Shown: piece after piece, positions 46,391 to 56,166 of the stretch | Numbering within the stretch: the first letter of the stretch is position 1 | Layout: every line of letters begins with the position of its first letter | NCBI GenBank assembly: GCA_944323755.1 | Contig: CALUTR010000004.1 | Location: forward strand, 124,001-188,000 | DNA length: 64,000 bases | Direction of reading: 5' to 3' | DNA from: an uncultured Helicobacteraceae bacterium | Lineage (GTDB): Bacteria; Campylobacterota; Campylobacteria; Campylobacterales; Helicobacteraceae | The notes under the pieces: generated by a model | Seen by the model: only the letters and a program-made list of their open reading frames with translations | The model's database searches: none | Told to the model about the DNA's origin: nothing | Position numbers and translations under genes: made by a program

Positions 46391-48478
46391 TTAACTTTCT
46401 CTTATCATTCGTTTTAAGAGTTTATCTGCCTTTGTATCTTTTGCTTTTATAGAGCTATTAAACATAGCATTAATATAGTTTTCATATGCTTCTTGAGAGT
46501 TTGTGTGGTGTCCATTATTTGGTGTTAGTTTTATGTATGTGCCATCTTCTTGTAATTCGTGCGCCTGTGAGTTGTCTTCTAATTGCAGTGTTAGTATTCC
46601 AAATAATTTATCCGCTACTAGTTTGTTTGTAATTGGTGTCATTATCTCAACTCGTTTTTCTAGATTTCTAGGCATAAGATCTGCGCTTGCAAAATATATC
46701 TGTGGATTGTTATTCTTGAAGTAGTAGATTCTCGCGTGCTCTAGATATTTACCAATGATTGAAATCACGCGTATATTTTCGCTTATCCCTGCTACTTTTG
46801 GCTTCAAACAGCATATACCTCTAATGATCATATCTATTTTTACACCAGCTTTATTTGCTTCATATAGGGCTTCAATAACATCTACATCAACGATAGAATT
46901 AGCTTTTAGGATTATATATCCATCTTTGCCGTATTTTGTTTCTTCTTTGATTAAATGTAGAATCTTTGGTTTTATTTGTGTTGGTGCCATAAGTATGGAA
47001 TCTAATTTTCCTTGTTGTGCGTATCCTGTGGATAGTGTATGAAAGAATTTTACTGCATCATTTGCAATGCCTTCATCGGAGGTGAAATAACTTATATCTG
47101 TGTAGATTTTTGCTGTTGCTGGATTGTAGTTTCCTGTTGATAAATGGACATACTTTTTGAATTCATTTCCAACTTTTTTGATAACCAAAGCTATTTTTGC
47201 ATGCACTTTAAGTCTAGGTATCCCATAAATTACATGTGCGCCGGCTGTTTCTAACGCTTTTGCCCAATATAGATTATTTTCTTCATCAAATCGTGCTTTT
47301 AATTCAACTAATGCTGTTACTTGCTTATTATTTTCTGCTGCTTCGCTTAGTGCTTTAATGATTGGAGAGTTTTTTCCAGCTCTATAAAGTGTCATTCTTA
47401 TAGCATAAACATCAGGATCTTTTGCTGCACTAGATATGAAATTCACTATAGGATCAAAGCTCTCATATGGGTGAAATAGTGCTATATCGTTATTGTCTAT
47501 GGTTGTAAAAATATCTACATCATTGCTTAGTGGCGGTAAGATTTTTGCACTAAATGTAGGTAGCGTTAGATGTGCAAATTTTTTTGATCCGATAATTTGC
47601 CACAATGTGCCTAGATTCAGCGGTATGGCATATTCATATATATCTTCATTTTGGATTTTTATGTGGCTTGTGATGAATTCCAATAAGTTAGAATCTTCAT
47701 TTTTGCCAACTTCAAGGCGGACAATCTCACCTTTTTTTCTCGCTTTTAATCCTTCTGTCATAATCTCCATAAAATCATCGGCTTCTTCTTCTTCTATTTC
47801 CATATCTGCATTTCTTGTTATTCTAAATGGCGTATATGAAATTACTTCGCAACCTTCAAAAACTTCCCCTATAAATTCACCAACAACATTTTCAATTGGT
47901 ATATATACGCCTTCTGTAACCTCTATGAATCGAGGTAGCATTCTTGAGATTCTAACCATTCCAAATTTTATTTTATTTGTTGAATCTTTTAGTTTTATTG
48001 CCATAGCAAATGATAGATTATTAAGATGAGGGAATGGGTGTGTGGAATCTACTATGATAGGCACTATTACAGGGTATAGAGATGAGTGGAAAAATTCTCT
48101 TAAATATTTTTTTTGATCTGCTTTTAATTCATTAAAGCTTTTAAAGCTTAGATTCTCTTTTACTAATGCGCTGCTTATTTCATTAAATACATTGTGTAAC
48201 TGCTCTTGTTCATTGTGGATATACTTTCTTATTTCACTTAGCTGTTGTAATGGTGTTAATTTGTCGGCACTATATTCTGCTATACCAGCTAGATATAGCC
48301 TTTTTAATCCCGCAACTCTCACCATATAAAACTCATCTAAGTTTGTTCCATATATTGCTATAAATTTCAATCGTTCTAGTAGTGGAATCTTTGTGTTTTT
48401 TGCTTCATTTAGAACTCTAGTGTTAAATGCAAGCCAAGATAACTCTCTATTGAAAAACAGCTTAGAATCTGTCTTCAT
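46391..48478 (-). CDS. ppk: Polyphosphate kinase PPK1
   Basis: 695 residues. The start FFNRELSWLAFNTRVLNEAKN is the family signature. HKD-like catalytic histidines are in IPRLKVHAKIALVIKK and the C-terminal block SADLMPRNLEKRVEI. It makes polyphosphate from ATP. Its own unit; phosphate storage links it logically, not physically, to the pst operon. Confidence 0.96.
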   Translation of the reverse strand: MKTDSKLFFNRELSWLAFNTRVLNEAKNTKIPLLERLKFIAIYGTNLDEFYMVRVAGLKRLYLAGIAEYSADKLTPLQQLSEIRKYIHNEQEQLHNVFNEISSALVKENLSFKSFNELKADQKKYLREFFHSSLYPVIVPIIVDSTHPFPHLNNLSFAMAIKLKDSTNKIKFGMVRISRMLPRFIEVTEGVYIPIENVVGEFIGEVFEGCEVISYTPFRITRNADMEIEEEEADDFMEIMTEGLKARKKGEIVRLEVGKNEDSNLLEFITSHIKIQNEDIYEYAIPLNLGTLWQIIGSKKFAHLTLPTFSAKILPPLSNDVDIFTTIDNNDIALFHPYESFDPIVNFISSAAKDPDVYAIRMTLYRAGKNSPIIKALSEAAENNKQVTALVELKARFDEENNLYWAKALETAGAHVIYGIPRLKVHAKIALVIKKVGNEFKKYVHLSTGNYNPATAKIYTDISYFTSDEGIANDAVKFFHTLSTGYAQQGKLDSILMAPTQIKPKILHLIKEETKYGKDGYIILKANSIVDVDVIEALYEANKAGVKIDMIIRGICCLKPKVAGISENIRVISIIGKYLEHARIYYFKNNNPQIYFASADLMPRNLEKRVEIMTPITNKLVADKLFGILTLQLEDNSQAHELQEDGTYIKLTPNNGHHTNSQEAYENYINAMFNSSIKAKDTKADKLLKRMIRES

Positions 48479-48532
48479 CTTTGCCCCTTATAATAGTGAA
48501 ATTTATATTATTATACAGCAAAAAATATTGAC

Positions 48533-49138
48533 TTAATTTGTCTTATTTTTATATTGTTTTTCTATTAAATTACACAGCATATCTATTAAATCCGCAATTT
48601 CATTATTTGTTTGTTTGTTGTATAAAATTTTATTACTCCAGTAGTAAAACATCATTGTAATATCTACGAATTCAATTAGTGTTGTGAGTTTTTTATCGAC
48701 TTTAATATCATTATATTTTAGAGCTTGAATGAGAAGTGATTTTCTATCATTTTTGATTTTTGTATATAGCTTTTTTGTATTTAAAAATTTTGATTGATTT
48801 GTGTATTCCTTGAAAAATAAATTGATATAAAAATTTTCAATATGTTTCAAGTTGTCATTATTTGGATCTATAACAAATGGCTCAAATAACAATAAAAACT
48901 GCTCTTTTAGATTATTTAGTTTTTTTATATTTTGTTTGAATTCTTGTGTTTGGTTTTTTATTAGTGGATTGATTGCTTGAAATAATAAATCATCTTTGCT
49001 TTTAAAATGATAATAAAAGCTTCCTTTTGAGATTCCAAGATGCTTTAAAATTACATTTAAAGTTAGACTATCTATTTTATTTTCTTTTGTTTCATTGATG
49101 AATTCTATTGTTTTTTGTATGATTTCTTCTTTTTTCAT
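48533..49138 (-). CDS. TetR/AcrR-family transcriptional regulator
   Basis: 201 residues. The TetR helix-turn-helix spans about 22-47 (LTLNVILKHLGISKGSFYYHFKSKDDLL). The remaining helical part is the ligand domain and has no strong signature. Divergent from the outer-membrane protein gene at 49259, which it may control; upstream of ppk by 54 bases and in the same direction, so it could also be read into ppk. Confidence 0.85.
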   Translation of the reverse strand: MKKEEIIQKTIEFINETKENKIDSLTLNVILKHLGISKGSFYYHFKSKDDLLFQAINPLIKNQTQEFKQNIKKLNNLKEQFLLLFEPFVIDPNNDNLKHIENFYINLFFKEYTNQSKFLNTKKLYTKIKNDRKSLLIQALKYNDIKVDKKLTTLIEFVDITMMFYYWSNKILYNKQTNNEIADLIDMLCNLIEKQYKNKTN

Positions 49139-49258
49139 ACTATGCCTTTTTATTGAACAACTACATTGAATTATATTACATTTTCTTTATAGATATGCCT
49201 TAAAGTAATATTTGTAAAATTTATATTTTTAAATTATTTTTCAAAAAAGGTTATTAAA

Positions 49259-50317
49259 GTGTCAAATAAATTTATTTTGATTTTATTTTTTTGTAGCGCT
49301 TTATTTGGGGCGCAAAATTCTAATCCTATAAATGATATAAAAGTATTATATGCAAATAGTATTTTAGATTTTGTATTGATGCACTCATTGCAATCAAATA
49401 TACATTCATCACAAATTAAACATTACAAAAAAAATGATTTAGATATATCTAAGTCTGCCAATGTTGCTATGCAGACTAGACGGAGTTCTTTGCTAACTAC
49501 ACAAAGAAGACATGGCATAAGAAACTTGAAAAACCAAGTAAGTGAAAACAAAGTTTATGATAATTTTTACTTTATTGCAGGTTATGTGAATGCAAAAATT
49601 GATTTATTAAATACTCAAGGTTATAATGCAAATATGATATATAACATCAATCCAAATGATTATTTTACTTTTGCATTATTTGCTTCGTTTGCAAGTGTAG
49701 ATTCAAAAGATTTTGCTCTCAATAGTATCAAACAAAACAATACAATAGCTGGTATGTCGATGAAATTTACAAGCTCTGTATTTGAACTAAGCATTACATC
49801 AGGTTTTAATTATGGCTTCAATTGTATAGATTCTAGTCTTTTTAACAGGGTTTCATTTAATCATAATTATGCTTTTGCAAATCTTACTGGCGGATTTGTA
49901 ATAGATTCTGGTGATAACAATTTTATTAAGCCATTAATTGGGGTAGATGTTATATATAGTCCAAAATATAGCATTAAAGGTGATAGTGTGGCTATATCTA
50001 CTAATAATTATCTTTCTTTAAGTGCATTTGGTGGGATAGAATTTAGCATGCATTATGAGAATGTTTTGTTATATTTTTTTCCTAGCTATCAATATAGAAT
50101 CAACCCAACAATGAAGTATATAACAAGCGGCATTCAATCATTACCTGTTTATTTAGATGTTACAAATGGTATAAATGACTATATAAGTCTGCTTATAGGC
50201 TCTAATTTTGCTATGACTGATAATTCATTTATATTTATAAATGGTTTATATTTTGGTAATCTCAAAGGTGCAGTAAATAGTTTTAATGTTAATTTAGGGT
50301 TTAAAATATTGATATAA
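49259..50317 (+). CDS. Predicted outer-membrane beta-barrel protein
   Basis: 352 residues. The signal peptide is KFILILFFCSALFGA. A positively charged segment with QTRRSSLLTTQRRHG lies near residue 78. The remainder (about 100-352) is alternating hydrophobic strands like an autotransporter translocator barrel (FYFIAGYVNAKIDLL, INDYISLLIGSNFAMTDNSFIFINGLYF), though it does not end in an aromatic residue (it ends FKILI). No passenger domain is present. Start is GTG at 49259 with AAAAGG upstream. The family is not one I can name. Confidence 0.6.
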   Translation: MSNKFILILFFCSALFGAQNSNPINDIKVLYANSILDFVLMHSLQSNIHSSQIKHYKKNDLDISKSANVAMQTRRSSLLTTQRRHGIRNLKNQVSENKVYDNFYFIAGYVNAKIDLLNTQGYNANMIYNINPNDYFTFALFASFASVDSKDFALNSIKQNNTIAGMSMKFTSSVFELSITSGFNYGFNCIDSSLFNRVSFNHNYAFANLTGGFVIDSGDNNFIKPLIGVDVIYSPKYSIKGDSVAISTNNYLSLSAFGGIEFSMHYENVLLYFFPSYQYRINPTMKYITSGIQSLPVYLDVTNGINDYISLLIGSNFAMTDNSFIFINGLYFGNLKGAVNSFNVNLGFKILI

Positions 50318-50333
50318 ATTTTATGTGGTTGTA

Positions 50334-50410
50334 TGGCGTGCCCAGAGGGATTCAAACCCCCGACCTACAGGACCGCAACCTGTTGCTCTATTCAGCTGAG
50401 CTATGGACAC
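50334..50410 (-). tRNA. tRNA-Arg, anticodon GCG
   Basis: A full cloverleaf on the minus strand: 7-bp acceptor (GTGTCCA/TGGGCAC, one G-T pair), D stem GCTC/GAGC, anticodon stem ACAGG/CCTGT with loop TTGCGGT (anticodon GCG at 34-36), and T stem GGGGG/CCCTC with loop TTTGAAT. The discriminator is G and CCA is encoded. It reads CGU and CGC. Confidence 0.92.
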
Positions 50411-50586
50411 AAAATGAAATTAGATTATATTTTAATTAAACTTAAAATTATAGAATTATTTAAGTTTTTATTATTTTAAATTTGTTTATAATTAATTTAC
50501 TTATTATTATAATAAGTTTTATGGTTTAGCGATATGTAGTTTTCTTTAAATATGTTGTGGTTGTACAAAAAATTAGGAAGGTTGCA

Positions 50587-52938
50587 ATGAGATTATTATT
50601 ATTTATTTTTATATTTATTACTATATCTAATGCTGCTGGTGGTAGTCAGGATTTTGTTTGTTTTGGATATGGTGACGGAAAGAATAAAGTTCCAGGAACA
50701 AAGTTTTATGAGGAGGGAAAAACCTCCTTCGAATCTGCAAGATGGTGTGAGCAAGCTGGAGGTTGCTATATTAATTGTATAGATCCTCGCAATAATGGGC
50801 TAAATAATAATGTTGAATTATTAAGTGGTCAAACCCCAAAATTAAAACTTAAGGATACAGATTCTACAAAAAATGCAGCTAAATTTTGGTGTCAAGTGAA
50901 TTCCTGCTATCCACCAAATGGAAGCTTTAGTGGTTATGATTTTTCTCAATATAAACAAGAAGCAATTGTATGTAAAAGTTGCGGAACTCGTTGGTATGTA
51001 TCAAGGCCAGGAGGTACTCCAATTCCAGATCCTGATCCTGATCCTAAGCCAGAATTAAAGGATTTAATAGTAGAAGAAGATAATTTAATAGGTAGTCTCC
51101 CTTCAAATATTATCTATACCAGGACTACTGGTAGTAATATTAAACTAAGAATTTTTCATAAAGATAGCTCAGGAGGCATAGGTGCCGGTTTGGATGGTGC
51201 TAAATGCAAAGTTTATTATGGTAGTGGTGTTGTATTAGAGCAAGAAGCTAAGTATAACTTTTGGAGCGGAGGTGGTGCATTCATATTTGAAAATGGTAGT
51301 GTCTTGTCAAAAGCAGGTCAATATTATGTAGAATGCACAGGATACAAATCAAGCAAAGAAGTCAAAGGTCAAAAATTACCTTTTTATGTAGCTCCTGCTA
51401 GCTATAGTGCTGAATTTAAAATAAATGCTAATGGAAAAGATTATGTAATCAATAGAAAACAAGGCACTTCTAATGGCAGCACTATTAAATTAAGTTTGGA
51501 TGCAAGTTTGCTTCCTGTAGTAAAAGTAGGAGAAGAAATAGGTTTATTTTTATCTGGAAGTGCCAATGCTAATAGTGGCAGTGTAGATAGTGGCGTAAAT
51601 ACATCAATGCAGCAAAAAGGTCAAATGCAAAATGTTGTTGAAGGTCTTAATGCTAGTTCCGGTAATCGTATCTGTAAAGCAGATGCACCAAAATTACCAG
51701 ACAAAAGCAGTATTAAAATCAATAGTGGAAATTTTAATGGCAAAGTTACATCTATTGTATTTAATGATGCATATAAAGGCACAATTACTGTATCTTATAA
51801 TGATCAAGATATGAATAAGATTATTGAACAAGAAAGAGCAAGAGGTGGATGTTCTGGTAATGGAATAGGAAATGGCAAATGTCCATTTCCACCAACATTT
51901 GAATTTACTTTTAAGTATTTGGTTGTTCCAAATAATTTTCAAGTAACTTTAAAAAATAATGCTAATCAAGATATTAAAGTATTGTATTATGGTCAAGGAA
52001 GCTCACCAGAAAATGAAGGGACATCAAAGCTAAAAGTAATTCCATTAGATTCGCAAAACAACCCTTTAAAAAACTTCATAGATGGCTGTGCTGCAATTGA
52101 TACTGATTTAGAGTTAAATGGAAAAGATATATCTATTGTGTTTATTGATCCAAATAATCCAAATTCAAGCTCTACATCAACTACAATATATGCAAAAGAA
52201 TTTAAGTCAAATACTGATAATACCGCTATTGCTGATCTAAATAGAGTACTAAGTATAAAAAGGGCAGATGGTAGTGATTGGATACCATCAATGGTAGCTG
52301 AACCAGCATTTTTGGGTGCTGATGTAAAACCTCTTATGTATTTTACTGGAAAGAAAAATGATGCTGCTTATCCACAATATACCCCATTGTCTAATGCGTT
52401 AAATGATGTTGTCATATTAAGGGGTAGAATAAATGCAATAGATGCAGATAATGCAGATGATTATTCAAAAATGCCAGTTACTAATGTGTATTATGAGTTT
52501 TATTGTCAAACTTGTGATTTAAATAGAGTTGGTCAAATTACAGGTGTGCAAAAATATGTAGGTAGCACAACATCGCAAGGTTGGTGGTTGGATTCTACAT
52601 TTGGTAATCATAATTCAAGCCGAATTGCAACAAAAAATATCACTACTACAGGGAATTTAAGTGTAAATAATGTGAGTCAATTTTCAAATGGTATGCAGAA
52701 TATTAGCTATCAAACTGCTCCTGCAGGAAAATATGAAATCAAAATTAATCAGAGTTTAGATGCGACTAGCTTCCCATTATTCTTGCTATATAAGCCTTAC
52801 TATAATCCAAATGCAACAAATGGAACAAGCGCATTTGTTACAATCTATAGTTTAATCAAAGGTGAAAATAGAGATTTTGGTGTTGATACAGGTGAGGGTA
52901 AAAATACAAGAAGTGGAAGCAGGACTGGTGGCTTCTAA
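50587..52938 (+). CDS. Large secreted protein of unknown function, Cys-rich N-terminus
   Basis: 783 residues from ATG at 50587 (AGGAAGG seven bases before it; the frame itself opens earlier). The signal peptide MRLLLFIFIFITISNAA precedes a Cys-rich stretch (about 25-135, eleven Cys in CFGYG, CYINCID, CYPP and CKSCG). Then comes a linker of alternating Asp-Pro (IPDPDPDPKPE) and a long beta-rich region with Ig-like segments. It is rich in Gly, Asn, Ser, without membrane anchor, and ends TRSGSRTGGF. No LPXTG, autotransporter barrel or known catalytic motif is seen. It might be a surface or extracellular adhesin-like protein; unassigned. Confidence 0.6.
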   Translation: MRLLLFIFIFITISNAAGGSQDFVCFGYGDGKNKVPGTKFYEEGKTSFESARWCEQAGGCYINCIDPRNNGLNNNVELLSGQTPKLKLKDTDSTKNAAKFWCQVNSCYPPNGSFSGYDFSQYKQEAIVCKSCGTRWYVSRPGGTPIPDPDPDPKPELKDLIVEEDNLIGSLPSNIIYTRTTGSNIKLRIFHKDSSGGIGAGLDGAKCKVYYGSGVVLEQEAKYNFWSGGGAFIFENGSVLSKAGQYYVECTGYKSSKEVKGQKLPFYVAPASYSAEFKINANGKDYVINRKQGTSNGSTIKLSLDASLLPVVKVGEEIGLFLSGSANANSGSVDSGVNTSMQQKGQMQNVVEGLNASSGNRICKADAPKLPDKSSIKINSGNFNGKVTSIVFNDAYKGTITVSYNDQDMNKIIEQERARGGCSGNGIGNGKCPFPPTFEFTFKYLVVPNNFQVTLKNNANQDIKVLYYGQGSSPENEGTSKLKVIPLDSQNNPLKNFIDGCAAIDTDLELNGKDISIVFIDPNNPNSSSTSTTIYAKEFKSNTDNTAIADLNRVLSIKRADGSDWIPSMVAEPAFLGADVKPLMYFTGKKNDAAYPQYTPLSNALNDVVILRGRINAIDADNADDYSKMPVTNVYYEFYCQTCDLNRVGQITGVQKYVGSTTSQGWWLDSTFGNHNSSRIATKNITTTGNLSVNNVSQFSNGMQNISYQTAPAGKYEIKINQSLDATSFPLFLLYKPYYNPNATNGTSAFVTIYSLIKGENRDFGVDTGEGKNTRSGSRTGGF

Positions 52939-52946
52939 AGACTTCA

Positions 52947-52973
52947 ATGATAGATTCTATTAGAATCTATCAT
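52947..52973 (+). terminator. Palindromic hairpin between the secreted protein gene and dnaG
   Basis: A 13-base inverted repeat (52947-52959 with 52961-52973) around one central base, read on either strand, eight bases after the secreted-protein stop. The T run is weak. Built from AGATTCTA and its complement. Confidence 0.45.
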
Positions 52974-52986
52974 CTATATTCCAATA

Positions 52987-54624
52987 ATGATTGAACAAAA
53001 TTCCCTAGAGCAGTTAAAACAGATTATCAATATTGTTGATGTTGTGTCTAATTATATTGAGCTTCGCAAAGCAGGTGCTAATTATATAGCAAATTGTCCA
53101 TTCCATAATGAAAAAACTCCAAGCTTTGTTGTAAGTCCTGCTAAAGGATATTTTAAGTGTTATGGCTGTGGCATTGGTGGTGATAGTATCAATTTTATAA
53201 TGCAAAAAGAAAATTTAGAGTTTTATGAAGCAGTAGAGCAGCTTGCTTCTATGTATAACTTTACTTTATCTTATACAAATACTAAACATAGCAAAGATTC
53301 TAGCTATGAGGGTTTGTTGGAGAAGATTTCTAAATATTATCAAAAGCAATTAAATGCAAATCATAGTATTTTAAAATATCTTGATGATAGGGGCATCACA
53401 AGCCATTCAATAGAGAGATTCTCTCTTGGTTTTAGTGGTGAGAGTAATGATTTTATTAATTTTTTAAATCAGCATCAGATGCCATTTGATAAATTACTAG
53501 AAATTGGAATGATCGGCAAGGGGAATTATGGATATTTTGCAAAGTTTAATTCAAGGATAATGTTCCCAATATATTCTTCAAGTAATAAAATAGTTGGTTT
53601 TGGTGGCAGGGTATTAAGTGGAAACATAGCCAAATATATCAATTCACAACAAAGCAAAATTTTTAATAAATCTAGAATCTTATATGGATACAATTTTGCA
53701 AAAGAGAGTATATATAAGGATAAAAAAATCATAATAACAGAGGGTTATATAGATGTTATTATGCTATCACAAGCTGGTTTTGGTAATGCAGTTGCTACAC
53801 TTGGTACGGCATTAACAAAGGAGCATATACCATTATTATCAAAAAGTGGTGGTGATATCTTGCTTTGTTATGATGGAGATAGCGCAGGAATTAATGCTGC
53901 ATTTAAAGCATCATTGTTATTATTTAATAAAAGTGGTGGTGTTGTTTTATTTAGAGATAATAAAGATCCCGCTGATATGGTGCTAGAAAATAAAAAAGAA
54001 GAACTAATGAATTTATTAAACAACCCAATTCCATTTATAGAATTTATTATTGATTACATCGCAAATAAATTTAACTTACAGATTCCAATTCAAAAAGAAA
54101 GAGCATTGGCTGAAGTTTTGGAGTTTTATAAAACATTGTCTCCTATACTTCAAGATGAATATAGATTATTTGCTGCAAATAGGCTAAAAATTGCTCCATA
54201 TTTATTAAAAACAAGAAATAAAAAAGAAAATAAACCAATAAATCATCAAAAATCAAATACTCAAATTGTAGAGGAAATCATTATAAAATCAATTTTAGAG
54301 AATCCAAATTTGCTTGATTTTAGTCTTGAATATGTAAATTCTAATGTATTTGAATTCAATAAAAATGAATTTGATTGTTTGATCAATGGGGATAAAGATG
54401 ATAAAAATTTAATTGGAATAATGCTTAATCAATCCATTCGTACGCTAGATGGAGATGATTTTCAAAATCAATTGCGTTTATTTATAATAAATCAATATGT
54501 AAAAAAAATGCAAATTATCAAACTAAATAAAAATATTTCATATGATGAAAAATTTAGCAAATTACGCGAGATTCAAGATAAATTAGCATTGTTGAAAAAT
54601 GGTATCTTAGTGAGATTTGATTAA
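52987..54624 (+). CDS. dnaG: DNA primase DnaG
   Basis: 545 residues. A CHC2 zinc finger (C37, H40, C58, C61) is followed by the catalytic core with FSLGFSG and the Toprim domain (IITEGYIDVIMLSQAGFGNAVATLGTAL; DGDSAG). A C-terminal helicase-binding domain closes it. It makes RNA primers at the replication fork. Normal length for Helicobacter. Confidence 0.95.
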   Translation: MIEQNSLEQLKQIINIVDVVSNYIELRKAGANYIANCPFHNEKTPSFVVSPAKGYFKCYGCGIGGDSINFIMQKENLEFYEAVEQLASMYNFTLSYTNTKHSKDSSYEGLLEKISKYYQKQLNANHSILKYLDDRGITSHSIERFSLGFSGESNDFINFLNQHQMPFDKLLEIGMIGKGNYGYFAKFNSRIMFPIYSSSNKIVGFGGRVLSGNIAKYINSQQSKIFNKSRILYGYNFAKESIYKDKKIIITEGYIDVIMLSQAGFGNAVATLGTALTKEHIPLLSKSGGDILLCYDGDSAGINAAFKASLLLFNKSGGVVLFRDNKDPADMVLENKKEELMNLLNNPIPFIEFIIDYIANKFNLQIPIQKERALAEVLEFYKTLSPILQDEYRLFAANRLKIAPYLLKTRNKKENKPINHQKSNTQIVEEIIIKSILENPNLLDFSLEYVNSNVFEFNKNEFDCLINGDKDDKNLIGIMLNQSIRTLDGDDFQNQLRLFIINQYVKKMQIIKLNKNISYDEKFSKLREIQDKLALLKNGILVRFD

Positions 54625-54627
54625 TTA

Positions 54628-54644
54628 TGGAATATAATTTGCTT
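54628..54644 (+). promoter_or_regulatory. Sigma54 promoter of the FlgP-like lipoprotein genes
   Basis: TGGAA-N6-TTGCTT, with GG (54629-54630) and GC (54641-54642) exactly ten bases apart. It begins just past the dnaG stop codon and is 37 bases from the FlgP-like ATG. Confidence 0.82.
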
Positions 54645-54680
54645 TAATTTTTTGAAATTTTATAAATAGAGGTTAAGGAT

Positions 54681-55499
54681 ATGTCAAAGATTACAATAGG
54701 GATAGCATCAAGTTTTTTAATAATTTTATCGGGCTGTGCTACATTTAGTGAAGATGCTGATACTTCGATGATACCGCCATCTGCGAATTACTCACCAATC
54801 CAAGCACCAGTTTATCCACCACTTAAAGATCCATATACACCAAATATGCTTACTGAAGATAATAGTAGAGTTATGAATATAGATAGGTTGAATGTTGGTG
54901 AGGCTAACATTCCAAGTATGCCACAGCCACAGGCTGCTTTGCCTCAAAATAATGTTCAACAACCACAAACCCAAAATCCAAGTGTTGATGTGTATATTAG
55001 AGATCAAAGAAATGATTATATGCCAAGTTATGTAGCGCCAAGTGAGGTTGTTCCATATGCGCAATCTTTACCACAAGATTCTGTGCCAGCCACATCGCCA
55101 CAGCCAAAGCCAAATATTAATAATGATGATCCAAATATCATTCCAAACTCTCCAATTTTAACTCCAGATAATACGATAGAATTAAGCGCCGTTGGAATGG
55201 GAGTAGCACCAGAATCTACTATCTCACCCTCTCAAGCTTTAGCATTAGCAAAAAGGGCAGCAATAATTGATGCGTATAGACAAATAGGCGAAAAGATGTA
55301 TGGCATTAGATTGAATGCGCAAGATACAGTTAGAGATATGGTGTTAATTAATTCTGTTGTAAAGACAAAGGTTGAAGCACTTATTAAAAATGCAGAGATT
55401 ATAGAAACTGTTTATAAAGATGGTTTATGTCAAATTACTATGGAATTAAAATTAGATGGCAAGGTATGGCATAAGATTCTAAGTAATACTAATAGTTAA
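54681..55499 (+). CDS. FlgP-like LPP20-family lipoprotein
   Basis: 272 residues. The lipobox is ILSGC (lipid-bearing C19). A Pro/Asn/Gln-rich disordered part (about 25-160) follows, then an LPP20 domain (about 163-268) reading ELSAVGMGVAPESTISPSQALALAKRAAIIDAYRQIGEKMYGIRLNAQDTVRDM in pieces; this resembles Campylobacter FlgP, which forms a large disk around the flagellar motor base. The perfect sigma54 promoter upstream supports a motility role. FlgP in Campylobacter is shorter (about 171), so the Pro-rich insert is an extension. Confidence 0.72.
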   Translation: MSKITIGIASSFLIILSGCATFSEDADTSMIPPSANYSPIQAPVYPPLKDPYTPNMLTEDNSRVMNIDRLNVGEANIPSMPQPQAALPQNNVQQPQTQNPSVDVYIRDQRNDYMPSYVAPSEVVPYAQSLPQDSVPATSPQPKPNINNDDPNIIPNSPILTPDNTIELSAVGMGVAPESTISPSQALALAKRAAIIDAYRQIGEKMYGIRLNAQDTVRDMVLINSVVKTKVEALIKNAEIIETVYKDGLCQITMELKLDGKVWHKILSNTNS

Positions 55500-55504
55500 G
55501 CTAA

Positions 55505-56011
55505 ATGAAATTTATTTTATTTGTTGTTATTTTTGGTGTGTTATTTACATCTTGTGGCACACCGCCTTTACCAAAAGACCAAAATGAGCAAACAAGTATC
55601 AATGAAAAAGACTTAAAATTAGTGCTTATTAAAAGTAATAATATTAGTTTCTATGATTTTGGAATCTTAAATTTAACTCCAGAGATTTCACTTGAATTAT
55701 TTAAGCTTGGCAATTCAATAGGTAAATTTGTGATAAAAGATAGAGAAATTTGTTTTGTTGATGATTGTGCTCCAAAATGGGTTGCTAGTAAGGCATTTTT
55801 TGGAGATGTGGGATATGATACTTTATTTGAAGAAATACTAAGTAAAAAAGATATATTTGATGGCATTGGGAAAAGCGTGGGTGCAAATGGTGTAATAACG
55901 CAGAAATTCAGTTTTGGTGGCAATGATTTTTTGTATGAGCATTCAAATGATATTATATTTTTTAAGAATCTCACAAGCGGGATTACTGTTATTATTGAGA
56001 AATTTAAATAA
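55505..56011 (+). CDS. Lipoprotein downstream of the FlgP-like gene
   Basis: 168 residues with lipobox FTSC and no membrane segment after it. The rest is a compact alpha/beta part with two Cys (CFVDDC), likely a disulfide in the periplasm. It lies five bases after the FlgP-like gene and so shares the sigma54 promoter. It may be the counterpart of Campylobacter FlgQ, but I cannot confirm this from motifs. Confidence 0.5.
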   Translation: MKFILFVVIFGVLFTSCGTPPLPKDQNEQTSINEKDLKLVLIKSNNISFYDFGILNLTPEISLELFKLGNSIGKFVIKDREICFVDDCAPKWVASKAFFGDVGYDTLFEEILSKKDIFDGIGKSVGANGVITQKFSFGGNDFLYEHSNDIIFFKNLTSGITVIIEKFK

Positions 56012-56166
56012 TTAGCATTGATTCTGCAAGATTAATATTTCATTAAATATGATTTTTTGTATTTAAGCTAACTATATTGTATTGTTTATTTTCATATTAA
56101 ATGCTTATTATTTATTAAACTAAACTTTTATAAGATTTCAGCGTCAAAATGATAAGGAGTATTTAT

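Noticed and set aside
50318..50586. tRNA-linked integration site
   Set aside because: A gene unlike its neighbours follows the tRNA, but no integrase or repeated tRNA end was found in the window.
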